DNA of 46,041 nt from Methylobacterium marchantiae (GCF_022179405.1 NZ_BPQT01000049.1:1-46041), one strand, 5' to 3'; positions 15,640 through 23,469 are shown, counted from the first letter of the stretch. A program made the numbers and translations. The notes: generated by a model not told the origin, from the letters alone.

Positions 15640-16869
15640 TCAGAGCGAAGATGCACCAGCATCGTGGCCGAGGCTTCGCTCGGGGATCAGTGTGCCATCC
15701 GCAACCACCCGATAATCGTGACCTTTCCATGTCACCGCACCCGAGACAAAGCTCCATGAGAAGTTCATGAAGGAGAGGATGTCACGTATCGGCAACAGCC
15801 AGTAGGGGTGCGGAGCGAGGCCAAAGGCGCGCTCCAGGCGGACGCAGAGGATGATCCGGCAGGCGAGCGCCAGGGCCGCCACGGCGAGGCCGCTGGTTCC
15901 GGCGCCGGGGATCAGGGCGCCGATGAGCGCCAGCGGGAAGGCATGGGTGACGATGGAGCCGGCATAGCCGGCCGGATCGACGTTGCGGATGGTGCGGTTC
16001 CAGCGCAGCTCGTGCTTCCACAGGCCGGCGAGATCGGTGTCGACGCAGGTATGCCCGATCGTGAAGGTCGGGATCGCCACGAGGCCGCCCTTGGCGCGCA
16101 GGGCTTCGCCCACGGCGTAATCGTCGGCGAGGTCGTCGCGGAAGGCCTCGAAGCCGCCCATCTCGGCGAGCGCCGCCGTTGTGAAGGCGATGGTGGAGCC
16201 GAAGCACGGCTTGGCGAGGCCGAGCGAGGTTCCCATGACGACGTTGGGCAGGAACTGCACGTCGATGGCGAGCGCCGAGAGATGGGCCCAGACGCCGCGA
16301 TGGGCCGGCACGCCGTGGTAGAGGCAGGTCACGCCGTTGACGCCCGGCTGCCCGAGTTCGGCGACGATCCGCTCGAGATAGTCGGGCCTCGCCACCATGT
16401 CGCTGTCGGCCAGCACGATCACGTCGTGCGCGATCTCCGCCGACATGTTGATGAGGTTGGAGACCTTGCGGTTCGAGCCGTGCTGGCGCGCATCGATGAC
16501 GAGGTCGAGGCGAAGGGCCGGATAGGCCTCGGCGAGGCGGCGCACGACAGCGATCGCCGGGTCGGTGGCGTTCTGGACGCCGAACACCACCTGCATCGGT
16601 CCGGCGTAATCCTGACGGCAGAAGGTCTCGAGGTTCTCGTAGAGATTGGGCTCCATGCCGCAGAGCGGTTTCAGGATGGTGACCGAGGGACGCACGGCGT
16701 TCGCCGCCAGGACCGGGACGGCGCGGCGGGCGTAGCGTCCGGCGAGGAAAGCCGCGGTCAACCCGTAGACGCATCCGGCCAGTGCCAGCAGCTGAAACAG
16801 GATCGACAGCCAGGTCAGGTTCGCCAGAGGCAGATCCGTCAGGGGCAGGTCCGTCAGGGGGAGGTCCAT
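15640..16869 (-). CDS. hpnI: Hopanoid glycosyltransferase HpnI
   Basis: A 409-residue membrane glycosyltransferase of the ceramide glucosyltransferase type (GT2/GT21 fold). HpnI transfers N-acetylglucosamine to bacteriohopanetetrol. One N-terminal helix (about 20-42) anchors it; the catalytic domain shows VTILKPLCG, the donor-binding ADSDM near residue 155, DDLADDYAVGE (third Asp) and the (Q/R)xxRW-type ELRWNRT; two to three further helices lie after residue 300. The extreme N-terminus is a repetitive DLPLT tract coded by 15-bp repeats. Order hpnL-hpnM-hpnI-hpnJ matches other cyclitol-ether producers. Confidence 0.93.
   Translation of the reverse strand: MDLPLTDLPLTDLPLANLTWLSILFQLLALAGCVYGLTAAFLAGRYARRAVPVLAANAVRPSVTILKPLCGMEPNLYENLETFCRQDYAGPMQVVFGVQNATDPAIAVVRRLAEAYPALRLDLVIDARQHGSNRKVSNLINMSAEIAHDVIVLADSDMVARPDYLERIVAELGQPGVNGVTCLYHGVPAHRGVWAHLSALAIDVQFLPNVVMGTSLGLAKPCFGSTIAFTTAALAEMGGFEAFRDDLADDYAVGEALRAKGGLVAIPTFTIGHTCVDTDLAGLWKHELRWNRTIRNVDPAGYAGSIVTHAFPLALIGALIPGAGTSGLAVAALALACRIILCVRLERAFGLAPHPYWLLPIRDILSFMNFSWSFVSGAVTWKGHDYRVVADGTLIPERSLGHDAGASSL
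16828..16868 (-). repeat. 15-bp tandem repeat at the 5' end of hpnI
   Basis: About 2.7 copies of a 15-bp unit (GGCAGGTCCGTCAGG on the plus strand) code for DLPLT-DLPLT-DLPLA directly after the initiator Met. The length is a multiple of three, so copy-number change would lengthen or shorten the N-terminus without a frameshift. Confidence 0.75.
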
Positions 16870-16974
16870 GATGGGCGAGGCTCGGTCACGGTTTGCATGA
16901 GGGTGCCGCAGGGTCGGGAAAGCGGCACGGATGGGATCGCCGGCGGGGCGCGGCGAGGGGCGTCTGGCCTGCGT

Positions 16975-17598
16975 CTAAGGCTTTGGTTTGGCGGCGAGCA
17001 TCGCCGCCGTCCGATCGCGGAGGAATTTCAGCAGGCCGTCCGCGCCGCCGGACTTGAGCGGATCAGTGAAGCTGCCGCGCATGGCGGCGACCTCGCTGAC
17101 ATTGCCGTTGAGGTAGACGTCCTGGATCCGGTTGCCCGAACCGACGAGATAGTCGACCTGCGAGGCATCGCCCTCGGCATTGGCCACCTCGGTCTGGACC
17201 ACGCGGTTCTGTCCGCGCGCCTCGCTCTCGGGCTTGACGTCGAACTTGCCGCCCGCGGCCTGTGACAGGCGCGTGGCGTAGGTCGCGGTGAAATACTGCT
17301 TGAAGGCTTCCGTCAGTGCGCCCTGCTGCTCGGGCGTGAAGCCCTTCCACTTCGCCCCGACGGCGACCCTGGCCATGCCGGGGAAGTCCATGCTCTGGTC
17401 GAGGACCGGACCGATGACGAGGGCCCGGCTCTTCACGTCGGCCTCGGGCGCCTTGAGCGCGCCCTCGAAGCTCGCATAGAGCCCGCGCACGGTCTGCACC
17501 GCGGCATCCTCCGCGGCCCGCGCGGGAGATCCCGAGAGCAGGCCGAAGACGAGGAGGGTCGAGGCGATGAGCCCCGAGGCGAAGCCACTCACGCGCAT
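16975..17598 (-). CDS. hpnM: Hopanoid-associated MlaC-like periplasmic lipid-binding protein HpnM
   Basis: A 207-residue protein of the MlaC/Ttg2D family, the periplasmic carriers that shuttle lipids between the two membranes. A clear signal peptide (MRVSGFASGLIAS...PARAAEDA, cleavage near residue 29) is followed by the MlaC core with DFPGMARVAVGAKWKGFTPEQ. HpnM is found in hopanoid clusters and probably carries hopanoid across the periplasm, possibly with HpnN; this is inferred from the family. Its start overlaps the end of hpnL by 10 bp, so the two are coupled. Confidence 0.92.
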   Translation of the reverse strand: MRVSGFASGLIASTLLVFGLLSGSPARAAEDAAVQTVRGLYASFEGALKAPEADVKSRALVIGPVLDQSMDFPGMARVAVGAKWKGFTPEQQGALTEAFKQYFTATYATRLSQAAGGKFDVKPESEARGQNRVVQTEVANAEGDASQVDYLVGSGNRIQDVYLNGNVSEVAAMRGSFTDPLKSGGADGLLKFLRDRTAAMLAAKPKP

Positions 17599-18785
17599 TT
17601 CCGCAACGCCCCCATCTCGCTCTCCATCGACCGCAGAACGGTATGGTTTCCGACAAGGTTCGCGGGCACGCGAGCCACCGGCACGGCGTCGATGCTTCCG
17701 GTGCGGGCGATGTCGCTTCCGGTCTTCGCCACGTCATACGGATCGGAGCCCTGACGCTCGGAATCCTGCCGATCGAAGTCTTGCCGCTCGGCTGCCAGTG
17801 CCGGCGAAGCCTGCTCGCCGGTCTCCGGTGCCCCCTTCTTGCCTTCCATGAAGTGCCAGGCGACCAGTCCGGGAAGGCCGACGGCGAGATCGGCCAGCCG
17901 TTTCACGAGGGAGAGTGCCAGGGCCGCCTCCGCGGGAATGTCGAAGATGGCGCAGAGGGCGATGAGGCCGCCCTCCTGGGCGCCGAGGGCGCCCGGCACC
18001 GCGAAGGCCGCGCCGCGCACGGCCTGAGCGAGGCTCTCGATCACGATGGCCTCGGCCACGGTCATCGGATAGCCCATGAAGTGGAGCGCCACGTAGACCT
18101 CGGCCGCGCCGATGACCCAGCCGATCAGGTGGACGCCCATGGCGCCGACGACCCGCTTGGGCGAGGAATAAAGTCGGCGCAGATTGTCGTAGAGCACCTC
18201 GACGGCGCCGAGCGCCCGCCATTCGCGGGCGGCGGCGAAGCGGCTCAGCAGAGCCTGGATGATCCTGTGGCCGCTGCGGCGCTGGATGAGGAAGAAGGCG
18301 CCGAGCGCGGGAGCGGCGATGGCGAGGCCGCCGGCCACGGTGCGCACGACGGGACCGTCACCGTGCAGCCAGGCGAGAAGCGCGACACCACCGACGGTGA
18401 AGAGGAACTGGGTGACCGCCTGGGTCATCAGGTCGACGAACATGCTGGCACCGGCAAGGCCGCCGGACAGGCCGCGCTGAGCCAGCAGACGCGCACCGAC
18501 GAAATCGCCGCCGACGGTCGCCACGGGAAGGAGCGTGTTGATGCCCTCGCGCACGAAGCGCAGGGAGACGCAATCCCGGAGGCTCGGACGCTCCGAACGT
18601 GGGAACACGACGAACCAGCCGAGCCCGGCCCACGCCACGGCGGCGGCGCGCGCCACCACGACGATGGCGGCACCCCAGCCGGCACTCACGACCGCGGCGG
18701 CCACGTCATCGAGTCCCGAGGACCAGAACAGACCTGCAACCGTGCAGAGCCCGGCGATGAGGGCCAATGTCGTCAGACGCTTCAT
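17589..18785 (-). CDS. hpnL: Hopanoid-associated membrane protein HpnL (LPG-synthase-type TM domain)
   Basis: A 398-residue inner-membrane protein related to the transmembrane (flippase-like) domain of lysylphosphatidylglycerol synthases. About eight helices are visible up to residue 320; motifs such as VREGINTLLPVATVGGDFVGA and VPGALGAQEGG are typical. By family it may flip a glycosylated or modified hopanoid. The C-terminal 75 residues are an extra, polar and repetitive tail (RQDFDRQDSERQGSD, AKTGSDIARTGS) that is not predicted to span the membrane. It is the first gene of the hpnL-M-I-J operon and diverges from the amidinotransferase gene. Confidence 0.9.
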   Translation of the reverse strand: MKRLTTLALIAGLCTVAGLFWSSGLDDVAAAVVSAGWGAAIVVVARAAAVAWAGLGWFVVFPRSERPSLRDCVSLRFVREGINTLLPVATVGGDFVGARLLAQRGLSGGLAGASMFVDLMTQAVTQFLFTVGGVALLAWLHGDGPVVRTVAGGLAIAAPALGAFFLIQRRSGHRIIQALLSRFAAAREWRALGAVEVLYDNLRRLYSSPKRVVGAMGVHLIGWVIGAAEVYVALHFMGYPMTVAEAIVIESLAQAVRGAAFAVPGALGAQEGGLIALCAIFDIPAEAALALSLVKRLADLAVGLPGLVAWHFMEGKKGAPETGEQASPALAAERQDFDRQDSERQGSDPYDVAKTGSDIARTGSIDAVPVARVPANLVGNHTVLRSMESEMGALRKCA

Positions 18786-18900
18786 GATCCCCCTTCGACC
18801 GTCGGCACGGACGATTTTTTAGAGAAATTCACCGACGCACCGGACGAAAAACCTTCCGGAAAACGTTGGCATCATCGGAAGTTGCAGCTTTGGATTTCGT

Positions 18901-18920
18901 TGTCTATCACCGGATAGACA
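18901..18920. promoter_or_regulatory. Dyad-symmetric candidate operator upstream of the amidinotransferase gene
   Basis: TGTCTATC-ACCG-GATAGACA: perfect 8-bp arms with a 4-base spacer, in the 211-bp gap between hpnL and the divergent amidinotransferase gene, 76 bp before that start codon. It lacks a following T-run, so it is more like a protein-binding site than a terminator. No nearby regulator gene is obvious. Confidence 0.5.
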
Positions 18921-18996
18921 CAGTGCGGTCCAAAGCGGCGAAGGGGCAGAGGCCTCGAAGAAACAGCCGCACGAACGGCGCCACAAGGGACGAATG

Positions 18997-20178
18997 ATGG
19001 ACCGCGAAGCTTTCACCACGGCACAGGACGCCGTGCTCGCCGACGCGCGGATCGACAGCTACGACACCGCCTCGGCCCCGTATCGCAATCCCCCCGCCCC
19101 TCAATCGCCCGTCATGGCCTGGAACGAGTGGGACCCTCTGGAAGAGGTGATCGTCGGCAGCCTCGACGGCGCGACCATCCCGTCCCACCACCTCACCGTG
19201 ATCTTCAACCTGCCGCGTGCGGCCCAGCCGTTCTACCGGCTCGCTGCGGGCTTCCGCTATCCGAAGTTCATGAAGAAGCTCGCCCAGCAGGAGCTCGACA
19301 ACTTCATCACCATCCTCGCCGGCGAGGGCGTGAAGATCCGGCGCCCCGACGCCGTGGATTTCTCGCGCAAGTACAACGCTCCGCGCTGGTCTTCGCGCGG
19401 CTTCTGCGTCGCCTGCCCGCGCGACCCGTATCTCGTCATCGGCGACGAGATCATCGAGAGCCCGATGTGCTGGCGCTCGCGCTACTTCGAGGGCGACGCC
19501 TACCGCTCGCTGTTCAAGGAATATTTTCGTAACGGCGCGCGCTGGACCTCGGCGCCCCGGCCCCAGCTCACCGACGAGCTGTACAATTACGATTACCGCG
19601 TGCCGAACCTGAAGGCCGGCGAGCCGATGCAGTTCACGGTCAACGAATTCGAGCCGGTCTTCGACGCCGCGGATTTCGTCCGCTGCGGCCGCGATCTGTT
19701 CGTTACCCGCTCCAACGTCACGAACCTCATGGGCATCGAGTGGCTGCGCCGCCATCTCGGTCCGGGCTTCCGCATCCACGAGATCGAGAGCCGCTGCCCG
19801 CAGCCGATGCACATCGACTCGTCCTTCATGCCCCTGGCGCCGGGCAAGGTGCTGGTGAACCCCGACTATATCGACGTCGAGAAGCTGCCGGCCGTGCTCA
19901 AGAAGTGGGACGTGCTGATCGCGCCCCGCCCCGATCCGGTGGAGGGGTTCATGAGCAAGATCTCCATGTGCTCGCCCTGGACCTCGATCAACGTGCTGGC
20001 CATCGACGAGAAGAAGATCGTCGTCGACGCGAGCCAGCCGACCCTGATCAAGGCGCTCAAGGACTGGGGCTTCGATCCGATCCCGGCTCCGTTCCTGTCC
20101 TACGGCCCGTTCGGCGGCTCGTTCCACTGCGCCACCCTCGACGTGCGCCGCCGGGGTGCCCTGAAATCCTACTTCTAG
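18997..20178 (+). CDS. L-arginine:glycine-type amidinotransferase; candidate hopanoid guanidinylation enzyme
   Basis: A 393-residue soluble protein of the amidinotransferase (AGAT/StrB1) family, which moves the amidino group of arginine to an amine, releasing ornithine. All key family features are present: FDAADFVRCGRD near residues 222-233, MHIDSSF with His272 and Asp274, and the nucleophile Cys378 in GGSFHCATLDVRRRG, which closely resembles the vertebrate AGAT ending. Length is slightly below AGAT (about 390-420). The second ATG (18997) is chosen because AAGGGA lies 6 bp before it; an ATG at 18994 is the alternative. It diverges from hpnL. The substrate is inferred to be the amino group of bacteriohopanetetrol cyclitol ether or its glucosamine precursor; glycine or another amine is not excluded. 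Confidence 0.88.
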   Translation: MDREAFTTAQDAVLADARIDSYDTASAPYRNPPAPQSPVMAWNEWDPLEEVIVGSLDGATIPSHHLTVIFNLPRAAQPFYRLAAGFRYPKFMKKLAQQELDNFITILAGEGVKIRRPDAVDFSRKYNAPRWSSRGFCVACPRDPYLVIGDEIIESPMCWRSRYFEGDAYRSLFKEYFRNGARWTSAPRPQLTDELYNYDYRVPNLKAGEPMQFTVNEFEPVFDAADFVRCGRDLFVTRSNVTNLMGIEWLRRHLGPGFRIHEIESRCPQPMHIDSSFMPLAPGKVLVNPDYIDVEKLPAVLKKWDVLIAPRPDPVEGFMSKISMCSPWTSINVLAIDEKKIVVDASQPTLIKALKDWGFDPIPAPFLSYGPFGGSFHCATLDVRRRGALKSYF

Positions 20179-20189
20179 GATCGGGTAGA

Positions 20190-20220
20190 CTCCGCCGCGT
20201 CGAGAGACGGCGTGGCGGAG
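20190..20220 (+). terminator. Possible terminator hairpin after the amidinotransferase gene
   Basis: CTCCGCCGCGTC and its partner GGCGTGGCGGAG can pair over about 12 bp, with two G-U pairs and a short loop, starting 12 bp after the stop codon. There is no T-run, so the call is weak. Confidence 0.4.
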
Positions 20221-20303
20221 CCCTCGCTCGACGTGTTTCCCCGGACACACCGATACGGAAACCGCGGCCTCGCGCGGATTTCAGTGTGATGCATTAGGGA
20301 ATT

Positions 20304-21212
20304 GTGTCCACAACCGGCGTCATGGATACACTGACCCCGACGCCCCGATCGCACCATGGTCAACGGAACCGCGCGGCCTCTGCCGGCGCGGCCCTCGCCC
20401 TATCGGCCTGTCTCGCATCCGGGACCGGTGCGCTGGCGGCCGACCTGATGGAGCCGCAGCGGCCTCCGACGTTCGTCGCCCTCGACCAGAACCTCTGGGT
20501 CGTCACGGTGACCGCCAACATCCAGGCGACGCCGCGATATCCGGGTTCCGACGACTACACCGCCATCGGCTACCCCTCGATCAGCATCAGCAAGGTCGGC
20601 GATCCGGTCCGGTTCTCGTCGCCCGACGACGGTATCAGCTTCTCCTTCTACGACTCGTCCAAGGTCCATGTCGGCGTCACCGCTCGCTACGTTCCCGGTC
20701 GCTATTACGGTGACGACCGTCGCAACCTCTTCGGCCTGCGCGACGCGCAATACGCGATCGAGCCCGGCGTCTTCCTCGAATATTACCCGGTGGAGTGGCT
20801 GCGGACCCGCGCCGAACTCCGCCACGGCGTCTTCGGTCACCACGGCTTCGTCGGATCGCTCGGCGCCGATGTGATCCAGCCCTTCGACCGCTGGCAGGTC
20901 TCGATCGGACCGCGCTTCAACTTCGGAGACGAATCCTTCGCCAAGCGCTATTTCGGCGTCCAGCCCTTCGAATCGGCGCTCAACGGCGGGCTGAGGCCGT
21001 TCAAGCCGGACAATTACATCACCGTCGGTGCGCTCGGAGCCCTCACCTACACGTTCAACGAGACCTGGGCGGTGACCGGATATGTCGGCTACAACCGGAT
21101 CGTCGGCTCCTCGTCCAACAGTCCGCTGGTGGCCGGCCGCTACGGCACGCCCAACCAGTACACCTTCGGAATGAAGGTGAATTACAGCTTCGTCACCAAA
21201 CCCTGGTTCTGA
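20304..21212 (+). CDS. MipA/OmpV-family outer-membrane protein
   Basis: A 302-residue protein with a signal peptide (AASAGAALALSACLASGTGALA, cleavage near residue 45) followed by alternating aromatic/polar beta strands (YPSISISKVG, VHVGVTARYV, WQVSIGPRFNFGDE, YITVGALGALTYTF) and a C-terminal aromatic residue (Phe), as expected for an outer-membrane barrel. Motifs fit MipA/OmpV, which include a peptidoglycan-enzyme scaffold and putative porins. The GTG at 20304 follows TTAGGGA; an ATG at 20322 is an alternative. It lies 125 bp downstream of the amidinotransferase on the same strand, so co-transcription is possible but not shown. Confidence 0.85.
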   Translation: MSTTGVMDTLTPTPRSHHGQRNRAASAGAALALSACLASGTGALAADLMEPQRPPTFVALDQNLWVVTVTANIQATPRYPGSDDYTAIGYPSISISKVGDPVRFSSPDDGISFSFYDSSKVHVGVTARYVPGRYYGDDRRNLFGLRDAQYAIEPGVFLEYYPVEWLRTRAELRHGVFGHHGFVGSLGADVIQPFDRWQVSIGPRFNFGDESFAKRYFGVQPFESALNGGLRPFKPDNYITVGALGALTYTFNETWAVTGYVGYNRIVGSSSNSPLVAGRYGTPNQYTFGMKVNYSFVTKPWF

Positions 21213-21290
21213 GCAGAGGTCTCTTCTCGACCGCCATCTCGTCTGAATATCGCTCGGTCGGCACGGATTGCGTGCCGACCGGGCCAGGTT

Positions 21291-21491
21291 TCAGAGCGAT
21301 CGCCGGCCCAATGCCCGCTTCCACGCCGAAGAGGCGAAGGCGAGCGCGACGCCGTATTGCAGCAACCCGTTCTCGGCGAGATCCGCCGGCGCGATATGCA
21401 GTTGCAGCGCCCAGCGCGTGAGAGCGTTCGTCACGATGACCGCCGCGCAGAAGGCGGCGGCGGTGATGAGGGCGGCAACGAAATCGGGCAT
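21291..21491 (-). CDS. Small hypothetical membrane protein
   Basis: A 66-residue product (MPDFVAALITAAAFCAAVIV...) with a hydrophobic helix at about residues 5-25 and a second, less hydrophobic segment near 45-60, ending in basic residues. No ribosome-binding site of good quality is visible (GGATG, 7 bp upstream). It is transcribed towards the MipA-like gene. I do not recognise a family; the composition looks protein-like, and longer frames upstream do not. Confidence 0.45.
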   Translation of the reverse strand: MPDFVAALITAAAFCAAVIVTNALTRWALQLHIAPADLAENGLLQYGVALAFASSAWKRALGRRSL

Positions 21492-21556
21492 GGCGCGACA
21501 TCCGGAGAACCGGATCGGGCCGTAGCAAGGCGCGCGCCAGCCCTGTGCGAACCTAT

Positions 21557-22168
21557 TCAGGCCGCCGGTGGCCTCGTCGCCAGCATGGCGGGATGCTCGG
21601 CGAAACGCGTGAACCACGCCGCCAGATCAGGGTGCGACCGCTTCCAGCCGAGTTCGGCGAAACGCAGGTCGAGATAGCCGAGGGCGCAGGCGATGCTGAT
21701 CGTTCCGATATCGATCCGGTCGGCGAAGCTCTCCGCCTCGGAATCCAGGGCCGCGAGTGCGCTCACGATCTTGGCTTCCTGCCCATCCATCCAGGCGACG
21801 GAGCGTTCGGACGCGTCGCGCGCCGTGAGTTCGTAACGGATCAGCAGGGCCGCATCGAGGATGCCGTCGGCGATGGATTGCGCATTGAGCGCCGACCAGC
21901 GCGCAGGTCCCGCCGGCGGGAACAGCTTGCCGCCGGCACGCGCATCGAGATATTCGCAGATCACCCGGCTATCGGCGAGAGCGTGGCCCTCGTCGTCGAG
22001 GAGGGTAGGCACCTGCGCCATGGGATGATGCGCGAGGATGGTGCCGTCACGCTTCACCGGATGCGCCGCGCTCGGCAGCAGGGCGATGCGGTCGGCAATC
22101 CCCAGCACATGGGCGCAGGCCATGACCTTCCGCGCGAAGGGCGAGAAGTGTGAATGGAACAGCTTCAT
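21557..22168 (-). CDS. Glutathione S-transferase family protein
   Basis: A 203-residue cytosolic GST. The N-terminal thioredoxin-like domain (MKLFHSHFSPFARKVMACAH) has the Ser/Pro-containing active-site turn SPFARKV; the cis-proline motif is MAQVPTLLDDEG and the glutathione gamma-glutamyl contact is DSRVICEYLD. The C-terminal helical domain follows from about residue 90. Substrate unknown; the family conjugates or reduces electrophiles with glutathione. The ATG was chosen because the family domain starts there; the long frame upstream runs through the neighbouring hydrolase gene in another frame. Confidence 0.9.
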   Translation of the reverse strand: MKLFHSHFSPFARKVMACAHVLGIADRIALLPSAAHPVKRDGTILAHHPMAQVPTLLDDEGHALADSRVICEYLDARAGGKLFPPAGPARWSALNAQSIADGILDAALLIRYELTARDASERSVAWMDGQEAKIVSALAALDSEAESFADRIDIGTISIACALGYLDLRFAELGWKRSHPDLAAWFTRFAEHPAMLATRPPAA

Positions 22169-22284
22169 CGGGACTCGCTGGGCTCGAAGCGGAATTTGGG
22201 GGCTCTGCTTTCGGGAAAATCCCATGCGAAGACAAGCCCCGTCCACGCCGGTTGGGCGCTTGCAGTCCTCGACGAGGTCCGGGA

Positions 22285-23469
22285 TCAGGGGCGGCGTACG
22301 GGTTTCGGCTTGGGTTGGGTCACCGCTGCGGGTGTGGGAACTGCTGGCGCCGCCGCCGCCGGAGTGGCGCGTGGCGTCTCCACCACGAGGCGCTTCACCG
22401 GCCAGCCGTCGCTCCAGCGCTCCATATCGCTCAGGCGCGGGTTGGCCTTGAGCGTCGCCGGATCGCCGCCGAAGGCCGCGGCGGCGGCGAGATCGAACGT
22501 CTTCCAATAGGCGAGGTAATCGAGGCTGTCCGCGCGGGAATTGTTGAGCTGCGCCAGCAATGTCGTCTGTTCGCCCGTCAGCGACATGTCCGCCGACCAT
22601 TTGAACGGGGCGGGAGGCTGTTTGGGATCGCGCGGGGGCTCCGGCGGCAGCTTGATCGCACCCGCGTCATAGGCCGTGTCCACGGCGCCCGGCGAGGTCA
22701 GCGTCGCCGTCAGGGAGGGAAAGCCGTGATCGTCCGAGAGCGCGCGGATGAAGAGCTTGCGCTCCGGCGCGACGGCGCTCGATTCGCGCAGGAGCCTCCG
22801 GGCGGCGAGATCGGCGGCACGGGCGTCCCGATCGCCGATGACGGTGATCAGCAGGGTCTCCGGCGCGATCTTCGACAGGTCACGCAACACGACACCACGG
22901 GATCGGGGATCGCTCGCGATGCCGCCGGGCATGATGGCGAAGACGAGGCGGGGAACCGGAAGGCCGGCATTCTCCGCGTCGGCGGCGAGGTTGGCGGCGA
23001 TCGGTGCACCGGCGAGGTGGCCGATCAGGGCGACACGCTTCGGGTTCGGTCTGGCATCGGGATCGTTTTCGAGATCCGACAGCGCGGCCTTCACGAGCTT
23101 CTCGGCATTGCCGGTGGCATCCGCCGGCCGCGTCCGGTTGACCTCCTGGAAGCGCGGAAACAGGACGAGATATCCCGCCCGGGCGAGGTGATCGATCCAG
23201 GCACCGTAAGGCTGCGGATTGGGCGATCCCCAGGCGTGGAGGAAGACGACGACGGGCCGCCCGTCCGCCGGAGCGGCGCCGGTCGAGTAGAACACGAAGG
23301 TCGCTGCACTCGGCCGCCCGAGCGCACGTTTCACGATCGGGACGGAACGATTTCCGATGCCTCCCGGCCCGTCGGCGGGCTGAGCGGGCGGTGTCGCGCC
23401 GAGAACCGGTTCGCACAGCGACGCGACGGCCAGCGAAGCGCCGAGAACGAGGCATTCTTTCAGACGCAT
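22285..23469 (-). CDS. Exported alpha/beta-hydrolase-fold protein lacking the serine nucleophile
   Basis: A 394-residue protein with a signal peptide (MRLKECLVLGASLAVASL...VLGA, cleavage near residue 25). The fold is recognised from VVVFLHAWGSPNPQPYGAWIDHLARAGYLVLFPRF (oxyanion region) and the nucleophile-elbow segment VALIGHLAGAPIAAN. The elbow reads GHLAG at residues 150-154, where GxSxG is expected: Leu152 (CTC) replaces the Ser. Candidate Asp (GDRDA) and His (SDDHGF) are still present. The C-terminus is Pro/Ala/Lys-rich. It is therefore either inactive or a binding protein. No close functional neighbour. Confidence 0.75.
   Translation of the reverse strand: MRLKECLVLGASLAVASLCEPVLGATPPAQPADGPGGIGNRSVPIVKRALGRPSAATFVFYSTGAAPADGRPVVVFLHAWGSPNPQPYGAWIDHLARAGYLVLFPRFQEVNRTRPADATGNAEKLVKAALSDLENDPDARPNPKRVALIGHLAGAPIAANLAADAENAGLPVPRLVFAIMPGGIASDPRSRGVVLRDLSKIAPETLLITVIGDRDARAADLAARRLLRESSAVAPERKLFIRALSDDHGFPSLTATLTSPGAVDTAYDAGAIKLPPEPPRDPKQPPAPFKWSADMSLTGEQTTLLAQLNNSRADSLDYLAYWKTFDLAAAAAFGGDPATLKANPRLSDMERWSDGWPVKRLVVETPRATPAAAAPAVPTPAAVTQPKPKPVRRP

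Noticed and set aside
13755-15770. 671-codon plus-strand open frame across the toxin-antitoxin pair and hpnJ
   Set aside because: It spans three real minus-strand genes and shows no domain; its length results from codon bias of hpnJ.
18997-20178. Amidinotransferase acting in creatine, streptomycin-type or toxin synthesis
   Set aside because: No other gene of such a pathway (methyltransferase, aminocyclitol synthase, NRPS/PKS) is nearby; the neighbours are all hopanoid genes. Glycine as acceptor cannot be formally excluded by sequence.
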